NCBI GenBank assembly: GCA_963971305.1
Contig: OZ020316.1
Coordinates: 16,882,745 to 16,946,744 of the forward strand
Direction: 5' to 3'
Origin: Arcuatula senhousia
Taxonomy: Eukaryota; Mollusca; Bivalvia; Mytilida; Mytilidae
Length of the DNA: 64,000 bases
The notes beneath the pieces were generated by a model, which was not told the DNA's origin, did no database searches, and worked only from the letters and a program-made list of their open reading frames with translations. The position numbers and the translations under genes are program-made. This document shows, one piece after another, positions 24,301 through 30,950 of the stretch; within the stretch, counting starts at the first letter, position 1; each line of letters begins with the position of its first letter.

Positions 24301-26755
24301 GAAATGTCTGTACCAATTCAGGACCATTGCGATCTATAACTATTCTGGTGTGTCTTCCATGTTTTGTCTTTTCTCTAGGACATTGAGATTGATCGTCCAA
24401 AATCGGTAATTTTGTTAATACTTATATTGGTTATGTTGTATATGCATATTTTAACATGTAACATCTTAACAATAGCATTTGAACAACAAAATTTGAAAGT
24501 CAAAAACCTACCGTACACATAACCAAAAACGTTCACACAGGGAAGCCTTATCCTGCACCGAGGATATCAACCATGTCCAATACAAAAAAGAAGGAATTTT
24601 GGTGCATTAAACAATTTCAAATTAAAGCAATCGGAAATTTCAGTGATAAAAAGTTACAAATAAACACAGTCTAAATACAAATGACAACAAAGTTCCAGAC
24701 AATAAATTTTGCTACGCCTGACGCGCGTTTCGTCTATTCAAGACTCATCAGAGGTGCTCTACCAAAATATTGAAAATGCCAAACACTGTATGAATATGAA
24801 TATAAACGACAGTTGAAAACAGAATGGCAACAAAACAATGAGGGAACTTTTTATATCTTCTCTTGTACTTTTTCCCTAAAATAAACCAAGCGAATGTTTG
24901 TAAAACAGTTAAATTGATCTTATTTTGAATTTATTTTGATACATAGATTTTTTTATATGTTATTGTAATGTGAATTGGAAAGAAACAACCAAACAAATTG
25001 ATATCTTAATAATACTTTTATTTCAAATCAGCAATTACTAAAGGTTGAAATAAATTAATGAAGGTAAAACAGGTTTTAAAGCGGCATGGTAAAGATTTTC
25101 CGCGTTAGTGCTGACAGCGGGTCTTCTCGGGGAAAAATATATTCTCTGCGGAAACCCCAGTGACGGGGCATCAGGGAAATGAAATTCTCTGCGGGAGCCC
25201 CGTGAAATCGAAATGGTCCTGACTTGATTAATGGGGTCAATCTTTACCATTAATAAATTATACTTTTATTGATCTCACGCCTAATGTTTTTATGACCCTA
25301 CCACGTATGTAGAACGGCCATATAGTTTAACCCTTTTCCGTCCGTCCGTATCATTTTGGTTAAGTTCTTGGTTAAGGTCCATTACTCGGATACAATATTT
25401 CACCACCAGATGGGTCTTGAGAAGGGCTACACCACCATCTAGACATTAGGTCACTGTAACCTATAATTTATGCATAAAGAACTTTGGTTAAGTTCTTGGT
25501 TAAGGTCCATAACTTAGATACTAGATGTTGGGGGTCAATGATATCTCACAACTAGATGTGTCTTGCTAATGTGACACAACCCTTTAGATGTGGAACGGCC
25601 ATATAGTTTTACCCTTGTCCGTACGTCCGTGACACTCTGGTTAAGTTCTTGGTTAAGATCCATTACTTGGATACTATATGTTGGGGGTCAATAATACTCC
25701 ACTAGATGGGTCTTAGATAGGATGACACCACCCACTAAAAATTATGTCACTGTGACCTATATCTTATACATAAACGACTAAGGTTTAGGTCCAAAACCCA
25801 GGTTATACACATTGGGGGTCATTCTGTGGCTCAAAGGCACATTTTCTAGTTATTTTTGCTTCCTGTTCAGCCTTTATTTCATGTCATTTATGAACATCAG
25901 GATTGTTTAATGAAATCCTTGTTATCAATCACAATGATTTTAATTAAATAAAAAATAGATTTGTTAAAAAAAAAAAACATCGATATGTAACTTTTTGCTG
26001 GATATGCATATTTTAGTATAACCCTGCAAGAAAAGCATTTGAACAAAAAACAATAATAGCGAGCATAGCTCGCAAGCGGGTACGAAGTGCCCGCTCGAGC
26101 GGAGAGCTCTACGGTATTTGTTTCCGCGAGAAATTTGCTAATGCTGATTTAGATTTTTTATGGTCCGGAAAGTGTTATTATTTTTACAGGTCCGGAGTGA
26201 ATGTTAAAATAATTTATAAGAAAAGAAATAATGCTTAAAAAAAATAATAAATTGCACTTTTTACAAGAAAATAATATTCTTAAAATAATGAATACACATA
26301 AGCTGCTCGTTTCGTCTTGGTTATATGCACGTACGAAACTAACGTGTCTCGAAGCTTAATCGCCCCATACCATCTCGCCCCAAATAAGCAAATGGAAATA
26401 TTGGAAATTAAATGATAGCGATAAACTAACAAAACGTAGTCCCTTTTAGCTATGCTCGCATTTAGGCAATGCCTACTCCATATTAAAAATATCATGTAAC
26501 CGTGTACTTAAAAACCCTCAAAAACAGGAAAACAAGTAATGTTTGCTGCGATTCATTTTCTAGATCATTTTTTATTGATTTGAGTTTCTTTCTTGACTTT
26601 TCACTGACGAGCTATAATTTTTTTTATATATATTACATTTGTAAAACTTTAATCCCTTATTGTTAAAATGCATTTCTGAAAAAAAATATGTTATTCTTGA
26701 ATCAATGTAGTGATCGTTTCGACGTAAATGTTTTTTCTTCTTCTTTCAGCAATGA
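220..26755 (+). CDS. Multi-EGF/Ig type I transmembrane protein gene (5' end outside window), 14 exons seen
   Basis: Spliced gene assembled by eye from exons 220-342, 568-690, 9483-9602, 10711-10824, 11116-11235, 13902-14787, 15470-15591, 15962-16099, 18472-21574, 22028-22180, 22531-22653, 22893-23019, 23779-23851 and 26750-26755. All junctions are GT-AG and the phases agree throughout. The product (about 1,775 residues seen) has five EGF modules, a large unrecognised extracellular region, coiled-coil and Cys-rich segments, an I-set-like Ig domain, a GCC2/GCC3-like module, a sixth EGF, one transmembrane helix, a basic stop-transfer sequence and a tail of about 40 residues. This architecture suggests a cell-surface adhesion or receptor protein. 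I do not recognise an orthologue. No signal peptide is visible because the start lies upstream. The large exon needs a one-base correction or a mini-intron near 19.45 kb. Additional exons inside the long repeat-filled introns cannot be excluded. Confidence 0.8.
568..690 (+). CDS. Exon: calcium-binding EGF module
   Basis: A 123-bp phase 1-1 exon after a TTTAG acceptor. It starts DIDEC and has six cysteines, the same module type as the preceding exon. The donor is GTTTTT, which is weak by consensus, but the boundary is fixed by the module end (CEG) and by phase. Confidence 0.82.
734..1060 (+). repeat. 5' part of AGCTCACCTG-family interspersed repeat
   Basis: Starts GTGAGCTATTGCCATCACTT with the GGCGTCCGTC continuation seen in the fuller copies at 7949 and 16123. 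It then decays. A matching 3' terminus (caggctcctgggagcctctt) lies at about 4790-4822, so other repeats may have landed inside this copy. Confidence 0.6.
1063..1403 (+). repeat. Interspersed repeat, left part (family also at 63.24-64.0 kb)
   Basis: Contains the order 'taacacttaagtatgtct', 'catagttattcaac', 'ttaattctcg', then 'gaggtcaaggtcag' and 'gacatggtga'. The same order of similar phrases occurs at 63240-63730. It borders the 401-bp array on the left, and its continuation may be the 3900-4660 repeat on the right. Confidence 0.55.
1750..1791 (+). ncRNA. Hammerhead-ribozyme-like motif, array copy 1
   Basis: Stem I is GCGTGT (1750-1755) with ACACGC (1786-1791), six perfect pairs. The core CTGATGA is at 1756-1762. 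Stem II is GG/CC with loop TTAAT. GAAA is at 1774-1777. A short stem III AAG/CTT with a two-base loop ends at the cleavage triplet TTC; predicted cleavage falls between 1785 and 1786. All invariant core bases are present. The one departure is an A-A instead of a G-C closing pair in stem II. The 8-base stem III strand is self-complementary with GU pairs, so dimeric folding on tandem transcripts is plausible. Confidence 0.72.
2151..2192 (+). ncRNA. Hammerhead-ribozyme-like motif, array copy 2
   Basis: Identical in sequence and fold to the 1750 copy, exactly 401 bp downstream. Predicted cleavage between 2186 and 2187 would release a 401-nt unit. Confidence 0.72.
2552..2593 (+). ncRNA. Hammerhead-ribozyme-like motif, array copy 3
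   Basis: Identical to the 1750 copy. Same stems, core and cleavage triplet. Confidence 0.72.
2953..2994 (+). ncRNA. Hammerhead-ribozyme-like motif, array copy 4
   Basis: Identical to the 1750 copy. The upstream T-run differs slightly between units, but the ribozyme itself does not. Confidence 0.72.
3354..3395 (+). ncRNA. Hammerhead-ribozyme-like motif, array copy 5
   Basis: Identical to the 1750 copy. It lies at the head of the unit that carries the single G-to-T change at about 3574. Confidence 0.72.
3755..3796 (+). ncRNA. Hammerhead-ribozyme-like motif, array copy 6
   Basis: Identical to the 1750 copy. The unit that follows is truncated at about 3887. Confidence 0.72.
3900..4660 (+). repeat. 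Imperfect tandem repeat, about 165-180-bp units
   Basis: About four diverged units sharing 'cctagctattatac', 'ttttccacaa', 'gttcacaaagtcact' and 'ggtcaaggt', starting near 3963, 4143, 4310 and 4484. The same unit occurs at 63830-64000. It is AT-rich and non-coding, and directly abuts the right edge of the 401-bp array. Confidence 0.6.
4790..4822 (+). repeat. 3' terminus of AGCTCACCTG-family repeat
   Basis: Carries the family's terminal hairpin (GGCTCC/GGGAGCC) and the CTCTTGTT end seen at 8832 and 17831. It probably belongs with the 5' part at 734. Confidence 0.55.
7590..7690 (-). repeat. Interspersed repeat fragment, inverted copy of 33955-34060
   Basis: About 100 bp including 'cctggcttaggacaggcac' and 'tgtggcggggttaaactagt' match the reverse complement of the sequence near 33.96-34.06 kb with a few differences. 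No coding content is seen. Confidence 0.6.
7949..8832 (+). repeat. AGCTCACCTG-family interspersed repeat, full-length-looking copy
   Basis: An 884-bp copy beginning AGCTCACCTGACCCGAAGG with a foldback to GGTGAGCT, followed by a CGTCCGTCGTC run. It ends with CAGGTGAGCGATTCAGGCTC, a short hairpin and CTCTTGTT. Inside, a module of about 480 bp containing 'aaatttaccatttt' and 'aaaacatggcc' is repeated in diverged form. There is no protein-coding capacity. It is probably a non-autonomous DNA element; I cannot assign the superfamily. Confidence 0.65.
9483..9602 (+). CDS. Exon: calcium-binding EGF module
   Basis: A 120-bp phase 1-1 exon with a TTGCAG acceptor and GTACAT donor. It encodes an EGF-CA module starting DINEC, with six cysteines and N-glycosylation sequons (NGS, NYT). 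It follows an intron of about 8.8 kb that contains the ribozyme-bearing tandem array. Confidence 0.85.
9835..10500 (+). pseudogene. Penelope-like retroelement fragment (C-terminal part and 3' end)
   Basis: An open stretch at 9843-10193 encodes [17 protein letters not shown] and the [17 protein letters not shown] block that follows the reverse transcriptase in a common invertebrate Penelope-like family. The catalytic part is missing. The 3' end, starting 'gacgggtgtgctatagcaag', recurs at 16262. It lies in the same orientation as the host gene, in the intron before the EGF exon at 10711. Confidence 0.7.
10711..10824 (+). CDS. Exon: EGF module
   Basis: A 114-bp phase 1-1 exon with a TTTTAG acceptor and a consensus GTAAGT donor. 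It starts DIDDC and has the compact CxxGYxGxxC ending of a classic EGF rather than the longer EGF-CA ending. A Penelope-like fragment ends about 200 bp upstream. Confidence 0.85.
11116..11235 (+). CDS. Exon: calcium-binding EGF module
   Basis: A 120-bp phase 1-1 exon starting DVNEC, six cysteines, acceptor TTTAAG and donor GTCGGT. It is the last of the N-terminal EGF run and joins in phase to the large unrecognised extracellular exon. Confidence 0.84.
11880..12190 (-). repeat. Penelope-like 3' terminal region
   Basis: This block ('ctaccgaacttgaatgatca', 'tggtcctgacttggtacagg', 'atggcgccaaacctccctct') follows the degraded reverse transcriptase. It recurs at 29243-29740 in the same arrangement and, alone and inverted, at 17985-18190 and 24225-24420. 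That makes it the mobile family's 3' end. Confidence 0.6.
12190..13720 (-). pseudogene. Penelope-like reverse transcriptase, degraded
   Basis: The longest retroelement remnant here, antisense to the host gene. Reading right to left: an acidic/basic N-terminal region; [10 protein letters not shown] (13.2-13.3 kb); [30 protein letters not shown]; and the catalytic RYIDD (about 12.62 kb). These are the finger and palm motifs of Penelope-like reverse transcriptases. The C-terminal [16 protein letters not shown] block is at about 12.3-12.45 kb. At least two frameshifts (around 13.1 and 12.5 kb) separate the blocks, so it is inactive. No GIY-YIG endonuclease was found. The sequence at 11.88-12.19 kb is its 3' flank and recurs elsewhere. 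Confidence 0.8.
13902..14787 (+). CDS. Exon: large extracellular region of unknown fold
   Basis: An 886-bp exon, acceptor TCTACAG, donor GTATGT, phase 1 in and phase 2 out. It encodes about 295 residues. A basic cluster (KRKIARRR) near its start could be a proprotein-convertase site. The rest alternates hydrophobic beta-like strands with Ser-rich turns and an N-glycosylation sequon (NSS), and has few cysteines. I recognise no named domain. Reading on past the donor gives only a few residues before a stop, which fits a splice end rather than a gene end. Confidence 0.75.
14788..15469 (+). other. Intron with a local duplication
   Basis: About 200 bp after the donor (14780-14990) are repeated at 15030-15250 with small changes ('atcaatataagtatg', 'ttgcataaaggcgac'). 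The duplication includes the exon's last bases and donor-like GTATGC, but no exon sequence beyond that. Nothing else was identified. Confidence 0.5.
15470..15591 (+). CDS. Exon: beta-rich extracellular segment
   Basis: A 122-bp exon starting at a TCATAG acceptor. The preceding exon's two bases complete a Lys codon. It encodes a short segment around [15 protein letters not shown]. Two overlapping donors exist, at 15592 and 15594. Only the 15592 donor (GTGTAAG) leaves the phase that the next exon needs; the better-looking GTAAGT at 15594 would give a stop. Confidence 0.65.
15962..16099 (+). CDS. Exon: beta-rich extracellular segment
   Basis: A 138-bp exon with acceptor TTTCCTAG and donor GTATGT, phase 1 at both ends. 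It encodes [11 protein letters not shown] followed by alternating hydrophobic and charged residues, likely beta strands. A transposable element starts 24 bp after the donor. The frame joins exactly to the large exon at 18472 through a Gly codon. Confidence 0.7.
16123..17831 (+). repeat. AGCTCACCTG-family repeat with nested Penelope fragment
   Basis: The 5' end is an almost perfect foldback (AGCTCACCTGGACC / GGTCCAGGTGAGCT). The 3' end has the same hairpin and CTCTTGTT as 7949-8832. The interior holds about three diverged 480-bp modules. The Penelope 3' end at 16262-16492 is nested in it. It lies within the host intron before the large exon. Confidence 0.65.
16262..16492 (+). repeat. Penelope-like 3' end, solo copy
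   Basis: Nearly identical to 10250-10490 ('gtgctatagcaagcaggaac' ... 'cctttggtacacctttgctt'). It contains no coding part, so it is probably a severely 5'-truncated insertion into the surrounding repeat. Confidence 0.65.
17985..18190 (+). repeat. Solo terminal block of the Penelope-like family
   Basis: The reverse complement of the 11.88-12.09 kb block with moderate divergence ('ggtttaacccaccatttc', 'agattgattctccaagttc', 'attacctttatt'). No reverse transcriptase sequence is attached. Confidence 0.5.
18472..21574 (+). CDS. Large exon: coiled coil, Cys-rich knot, beta-rich repeats and Ig domain
   Basis: A 3.1-kb exon, acceptor TTTTCAG, donor GTAAGT. In order: amphipathic helices (18.66-19.08 kb); a beta-rich segment (19.08-19.49 kb); AQD/KAQDKL-type heptads forming a coiled coil (19.60-19.83 kb); a ten-cysteine segment (19.83-19.98 kb); Ala/Val-rich helices (to 20.27 kb); a second beta-rich segment (20.28-20.44 kb); a furin-type RKRKRR (20479-20496); an acidic region with many N-glycosylation sequons; and an Ig domain (about 21.33-21.57 kb) with ISC, VVWYY and YKC landmarks. 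The reading frame shifts near 19.49 kb: the exon is one base too long. Either one T of a five-T run is extra, or a 43-bp mini-intron is spliced out. Confidence 0.78.
22028..22180 (+). CDS. Exon: GCC2/GCC3-like Cys-rich module
   Basis: A 153-bp phase 1-1 exon, acceptor TACCCAG, donor GTAACT. It encodes ECPPGTF...CVDCPIGSY...[10 protein letters not shown]...C, the spacing of the GCC2/GCC3 (ephrin-receptor-like) cysteine module found in animal surface proteins. It sits between the Ig domain and the last EGF. Confidence 0.82.
22531..22653 (+). CDS. Exon: juxtamembrane calcium-binding EGF module
   Basis: A 123-bp phase 1-1 exon starting DINEC with six cysteines, acceptor TTTCAG, donor GTAAAA. It is the last extracellular module before the membrane exon. 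Confidence 0.85.
22893..23019 (+). CDS. Exon: transmembrane helix and stop-transfer
   Basis: A 127-bp exon, acceptor TTTCAG, donor GTATAC, phase 1 in and phase 2 out. It encodes about 22 hydrophobic residues (from VLVGVLCG to ISYLLF) followed by [11 protein letters not shown], a cytosolic basic anchor. This gives type I topology: EGF/Ig region outside, short tail inside. Confidence 0.85.
23231..23505 (+). repeat. Short AGCTCACCTG-family copy
   Basis: Begins AGCTCACCTGGCCGAGAGCA and GCTTGGCGTCG, and ends near 'gttcaagctcggtgagcga'. It is an internally deleted member of the family, in the intron between the transmembrane and tail exons. Confidence 0.5.
23506..23755 (+). repeat. MITE-like repeat, relative of 28176-28418
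   Basis: Shares 'acatataggagtcacttta', 'gggcaactatatgtcacagc' and the right end 'gcaggcgacatacgtc' with the better-preserved copy at 28176. It lies just upstream of the tail exon. Confidence 0.5.
23779..23851 (+). CDS. Exon: cytoplasmic tail with NPMYD motif
   Basis: A 73-bp exon, acceptor ATTTCAG, donor GTAAGT. It encodes a tail containing [21 protein letters not shown] fits the NPxY pattern bound by PTB domains or used for endocytosis, and there are two more tyrosines. A function in sorting or signalling is inference. Confidence 0.75.
24225..24420 (+). repeat. Solo terminal block of the Penelope-like family
   Basis: Matches the reverse complement of the 29.45-29.65 kb block ('gagggaggtttggcgcgcca', 'aataacccaccattttattt', 'aggaccattgcgatc'). 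It lies about 300 bp from the hammerhead at 24711, so the two may belong to one degraded insertion. Confidence 0.5.
24711..24760 (-). ncRNA. Hammerhead ribozyme (type I, short stem III)
   Basis: On the minus strand the order is: stem I strand (ends CACCT); CTGATGA (24751-24745); stem II GTCT/AGAC with loop TGAAT; GAAA (24731-24728); stem III CGCGCG; cleavage triplet GTC ending at 24720; then AGGCG, which pairs with CACCT with one mismatch. Every invariant core base is present, including the G-C pair closing stem II. Stem III is very short and self-complementary. This is the form reported for Penelope-associated and retrozyme hammerheads, which act best as dimers. It lies in the host gene's last intron, antisense. 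Confidence 0.8.
25245..25870 (+). repeat. Diverged repeat with internal duplications
   Basis: 'gttaagttcttggttaagg' occurs at least three times, with 'tgttgggggtcaatgat'-type phrases and 'tcactgtaacctataattta' twice. Units are irregular (about 120-280 bp). It is non-coding and lies within the last intron. Confidence 0.5.
26059..26459. mobile_element. MITE-like element, 12-bp perfect terminal inverted repeats
   Basis: GCGAGCATAGCT at 26059-26070 is exactly inverted at 26448-26459. The left end also contains nested palindromes (GCGAGC/GCTCGC, GCGGG/CCCGC). It is about 400 bp, AT-rich inside, with no open frame of note. It lies in the host's last intron, 290 bp before the terminal exon. Confidence 0.6.
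26750..26755 (+). CDS. Terminal coding exon: one Gln codon and stop
   Basis: After a strong polypyrimidine tract and TTTCAG acceptor, the in-phase sequence is CAA TGA, so the protein ends ...YAEAQ. The rest of the exon is 3' UTR. The intron before it is 2.9 kb. The alternative is read-through at 23852, which also ends soon after, so this exon rests on splice-site strength and phase. Confidence 0.6.
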   Translation, partial: Q

Positions 26756-28175
26756 AAGGAACATCAAACAGAAAATAACAGAATTGTGTTGAAACAAAAA
26801 CATTCTTAGCCATTTTTAAGTGCTAATGTACTCTGATCATTTAATTCATCATGTCTTGTGTTCTATGAACATTTGTATATATTACCATTTGCTCTTTCTC
26901 GTGTGCATTGTACATACTTGTTATAAAATGAACACCCGTGTCTTTTGTCTATAAGGAAAATTGTATTAACTAGTGTTTTAAAGATAAGTGATTTTATAAT
27001 CTTGTTTTGAGAAATAATTTTGTCCCTAAACATTGATGTGAGTCAACGAAAATATAATTGAACATCTAGTTATGTTATTTGAACTTTTTAGGAATGCAGC
27101 CAATGAATTAAATTATATTTAAATATAGACACGAGCTTTTAAAGGCAATATTGACATGATATGCAATGTCTGAACACGTCAGTTTTATCATCTTTCGGGG
27201 TTTTAAAGAAAGGCATTGTGATTGCGTTTAGTGACCGTCCATTTAACTTCAAGGGGGGCTTGGTTTTTTCCCCCAAAATACTCTGGATTTGATTTTTGAT
27301 GAAAAAAATATTTTGGCTACAATGGTGAGGAAACAAAATATTTTGCAGAAGGATTTCTTCCATATACAGAAAAGCTAATATTTGAAACAATATTTAGTCG
27401 CGACAACTTTTTTTTAAATATTAAAAAAAATAACTGCGCATTTTTTTCTGGGCAAAGCTAAACCGCCAAGCAAGTAAAATGATCAGTCACTAAAAATTCC
27501 CAGCACACTTGGAAATTCGACTGAAAGTTTTGAAAAGCAATGTCAATTTTACTTAGATTTTATTGCTATTTCAATAATGTTTATTAAACCGTTTCTTCAA
27601 AGCGATACTTTTTTTAAAACCAATGCATCGCATATTTTACAAGGAAATTGTGTTGGTTTTTTTGTCATAATTTGGATATCGCATATTAGTCCTTTTTATG
27701 GAGAAAAAGTATAAGTAAAGTTTTTCTATATTGGTAGCTAGTCAGCTATATCAAAGGTCCGGATAAAACATGTTCAGGACTATTGTAATTTATTGGTAGT
27801 CGTACAAAACTTATCGGTAATCCTTGATTGTTTAACATGTTCTCACATATCAATCATGGCGTCCTAAAACTCTAAAATAGAGACAAAATTGACGAGAATC
27901 AGTTTCATTGAATCATCCGTTTTTTTTTAACAGATGCCTTCAGTGTATGGTTTAGTAGTGGTAGATTTTTAAGATTTTCCTATAGCATTTTCGTAGTAAC
28001 ATGTACCAAAATAATAAAACAACTAGTTATCATTGTACATGTTGTATTTTGTTTTGTTGAAATTGTAATACATGCATGTTACATTTGTGTTTTGAATTAT
28101 ATGATTATTTAACATTTTGCATTTTTTGTTTTCTTTATATTTGATAAATCCTTAAACAAATGGACATCTGTCTTT
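26756..28175 (+). other. 3' UTR and downstream region
   Basis: AT-rich sequence after the stop codon. There is no clear AATAAA within the first 300 bp; an AATAAA lies near 28013. I cannot place the polyadenylation site. No coding sequence or structured repeat is evident. Confidence 0.35.
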
Positions 28176-28418
28176 ATATGTCGCCTGCAAAGAGTTGGAA
28201 AGCTACATATAGGAATCACTTTGACACTATCCGTCGTCTTACGTCGTCCTGCGGCGTCACAAAAATTTTCTTCGCATTTGCCGGGCAACTATATGACACA
28301 GCCTCTTGATATTTGGCAAGAAGCTTCCTCCTCAAGTATTTTATGGTGTAAAACGATCTTATAGTCTCAAATCATCTACTCTCTGTTTACGTAATATTTT
28401 CAGACACAGGCGACATAT
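28176..28418. mobile_element. MITE-like element with ATATGTCGCCTG inverted ends
   Basis: ATATGTCGCCTG (28176-28187) is exactly inverted at 28407-28418, giving a 243-bp element. A degenerate copy is at 23.5-23.75 kb. A GTCTT-like flank occurs on both sides, suggestive of a target duplication but not clean. Confidence 0.55.
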
Positions 28419-29242
28419 GTCTTCCAGGAGGACCGCCAGTCTAGTTTCCAACTATCAATTACATTTGTTAATATCAATGCATGAATAGTTTTTGCAATTG
28501 AATGTTTCTTGTAAAAGACATTATATGTTTGCTTCTTCGTACATTTTTTTCCTGATATTTTTTAAAATTTTACATCTCATGATTGTATATTTTTATACTC
28601 AGAAAATAAAAGATATGAGTGAGCTTTTAAAAATTGATTTTATAGTAAAAATAACCTTCAGAGACCATATTCGACTTGACTTGCCTCAAGTCACTCTCTT
28701 AGTAATATGCTCAGTTTACCCTTTCTTGTTAAGATATTATATTCCACTGATAAGAAATATCTCTGATTGTTGCGGGAGAGAGGGACTGGACTTGTCGACT
28801 TTGATTATTCTAACTTTCTACCACAAAATCTCACATTTCCCTTGTTACTTAATGGCCCTTGAATATAATTTTTAAATTAGAAAGGGACTTGTAGCAAGTC
28901 TAATATTAGACGTAATGCTATATTTTACGCGAATTTCAATGTTTTCAATATATAATGACACAAACAAGTGTTTTTTGTGTCAACTGCAAACTCCTATTTT
29001 GGCCCTAAAGTGCAAGGTGGTTTTAACGTTGCTGCCATTAAATATTCGTATACTCACACACGTTTATATGAAAGGTTATTTGGAAGTTACATGTATTCAT
29101 GTTTTTAAGGTAGAACTTGAACGGAAAGAAAATTAAAAGTGAAAACAACAAAAGTAATCTTGTTCGAGCAAGATCAAATAAATCTTCGATTTGTATATCA
29201 AGACCCTGCTCTAGCTACCACATTTTTTCCTGTGTGTAGATA
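28419..29242. other. AT-rich intergenic DNA, no gene recognised
   Basis: A 127-codon open frame (28492-28875) exists, but it is Phe/Ile/Leu/Tyr-rich without domain signals and looks like chance in AT-rich DNA. Nothing else was identified. Confidence 0.4.
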
Positions 29243-29905
29243 AAGGTAATAACAAAACTACCGAACTTGAATGATCAATCTCATATTCCAGAGAAAATGA
29301 CAAAAAACGAATCGGTCATACCGGAGAATTGGTGGATCGGAATTACAAAGTACAAAAAATAAACGAAGCATATTGTAACACTGTAAAACTTGATTGGATT
29401 TTTTAAAGTTTAAATTAAAAAGGGTTGATAAAATGAACATGAATAAATATCATCAAAAAAATTTACTGAACTTGGGGGATCAATCTCAAAAGTCTGAAAG
29501 AAAAGACAAAACAAGGCAGACTTACCGGAAATATTGAAGACCGCAATGGTCCTGACTTGGTACAGGCATTTCAAAAGTAATGGTGGGTTAAACCAAGTTT
29601 TATGGCGCCAAACCTCCCTCTTCCATTGCGATCTTAGGATCCGGTAATGACCATAGAACACATCATAGTTGTTAGACACAATAGGGATATTGAGGTGATC
29701 ATCTCAGTACAGCAGACCAGTCAAACACTAATTAAAACAATTAACCATCATATCTTTTAACTCAATTTTGACTTTTCTACTAGTGGCTGATAACGAAGAT
29801 GATTTTTTAGGGATCGTATGAGACGTATTTTCTTATAGCCCTGCTCCAAAAGTCGGTCACGAAGAAATCGGTGTCTGATAAAAAAATCTGTAAAATGTGT
29901 GCACT
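29243..29905 (-). pseudogene. Penelope-like 3' fragment
   Basis: Repeats the arrangement of 11.88-12.37 kb: terminal block, then the last codons of the C-terminal domain (29.78-29.9 kb), on the minus strand. Similarity stops near 29905. There a 66-bp direct duplication containing 'ctcttaaactcttagtttaa' begins (to about 30020). Confidence 0.6.
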
Positions 29906-30524
29906 CTTAAACTCTTAGTTTAAACTCTTCATAGACTAAATTAGTCAACTTTCTGTAAAATGTGTGCACTCTTAAACTCTTAGTTTAAACTCTTCATAGA
30001 CTAACTTAGTCAACTTTGTTACTGAGCCGTAGCTCGTAAAAATATATCCCGCTCCCTAAACTTAATAAGGAAAGAAAGAGGTTTACACCATGTTGTTTAG
30101 AATTTTTCAGAAAGATTATTTCCCTAAATAGCCATACATGCGTTGCACATTTGATCAATACCGGAAATTCCGGATATTACAATGCACTTTTGTCAAAGGT
30201 CAAGAGGATGAATAATGTCAACAAACAGGAGAGCAATGGAAGTCGAATGAATTTTTGTTTATTTCATGAATGACAATTCAAAAGTTAGTCTCGTTGGTGA
30301 ACAATATAAAACAAGTATTTCCAACAGATTGAAGACATAAATCAAATTTCAATAACTTCATTCAACAACAAATTTGAAACCGTTTTGTCACAGAATTAGA
30401 GAAAATGGCACATGTGCAACCCATGTATTGCTTGATTGAAGAGGAGGATGCGGATACATAGTGGGCTCATATTAGCCTTTCAAAAGCGCGGTTATAGCAA
30501 TCATGGTAATATCGACTTGAGCCC

Positions 30525-30950
30525 AACTTGCCAAAAGGGATATGAGCTTATACCATCACTGTGCGTCCGTGTCCGTAAAAAGTTTTAAAATCTTCTCATC
30601 TGAAACCTCTGTACCAATTTAACTTAATTAATGTCATGTCAACAACAAACAAACCTCATTTTGAAAAGATTTGACAAAAATGACCGCAGCAAAATAAAAT
30701 CTTAAAAATTTTCAAAGTGGGCTACATGTGTCTCAAAAAATATTTTTCGGAACATCCTGAAAATTGAAGAACTCAATCTTCATTCTAATGTACTCAACAG
30801 TGATGCAAAATATCATTCAAATCCCTTTGCACATTTTCAAGTTATCATCTGAAAACCTTCGGGGGACAGACAGACAGACGGACGGACAGACACCGAACGA
30901 AACTGAGGGTATAACGTATTACCTTGTCACTTTGTGTGGCGGGATATAAA
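30525..30950 (+). repeat. Interspersed repeat ending in a GACAGACGGACGG tract
   Basis: Begins near 'gggatatgagcttatacc' with 'gtgcgtccgtgtccgt', runs through low-complexity sequence, and ends with GGACAGACAGACAGACGGAC followed by 'gaaactgagggtataac'. Non-coding, with the style of common molluscan repeats. Confidence 0.4.

Noticed and set aside
28492..28875. 127-codon open frame as a gene
   Set aside because: AT-rich, biased composition, no domain, no splice or start context, and surrounded by repeats.
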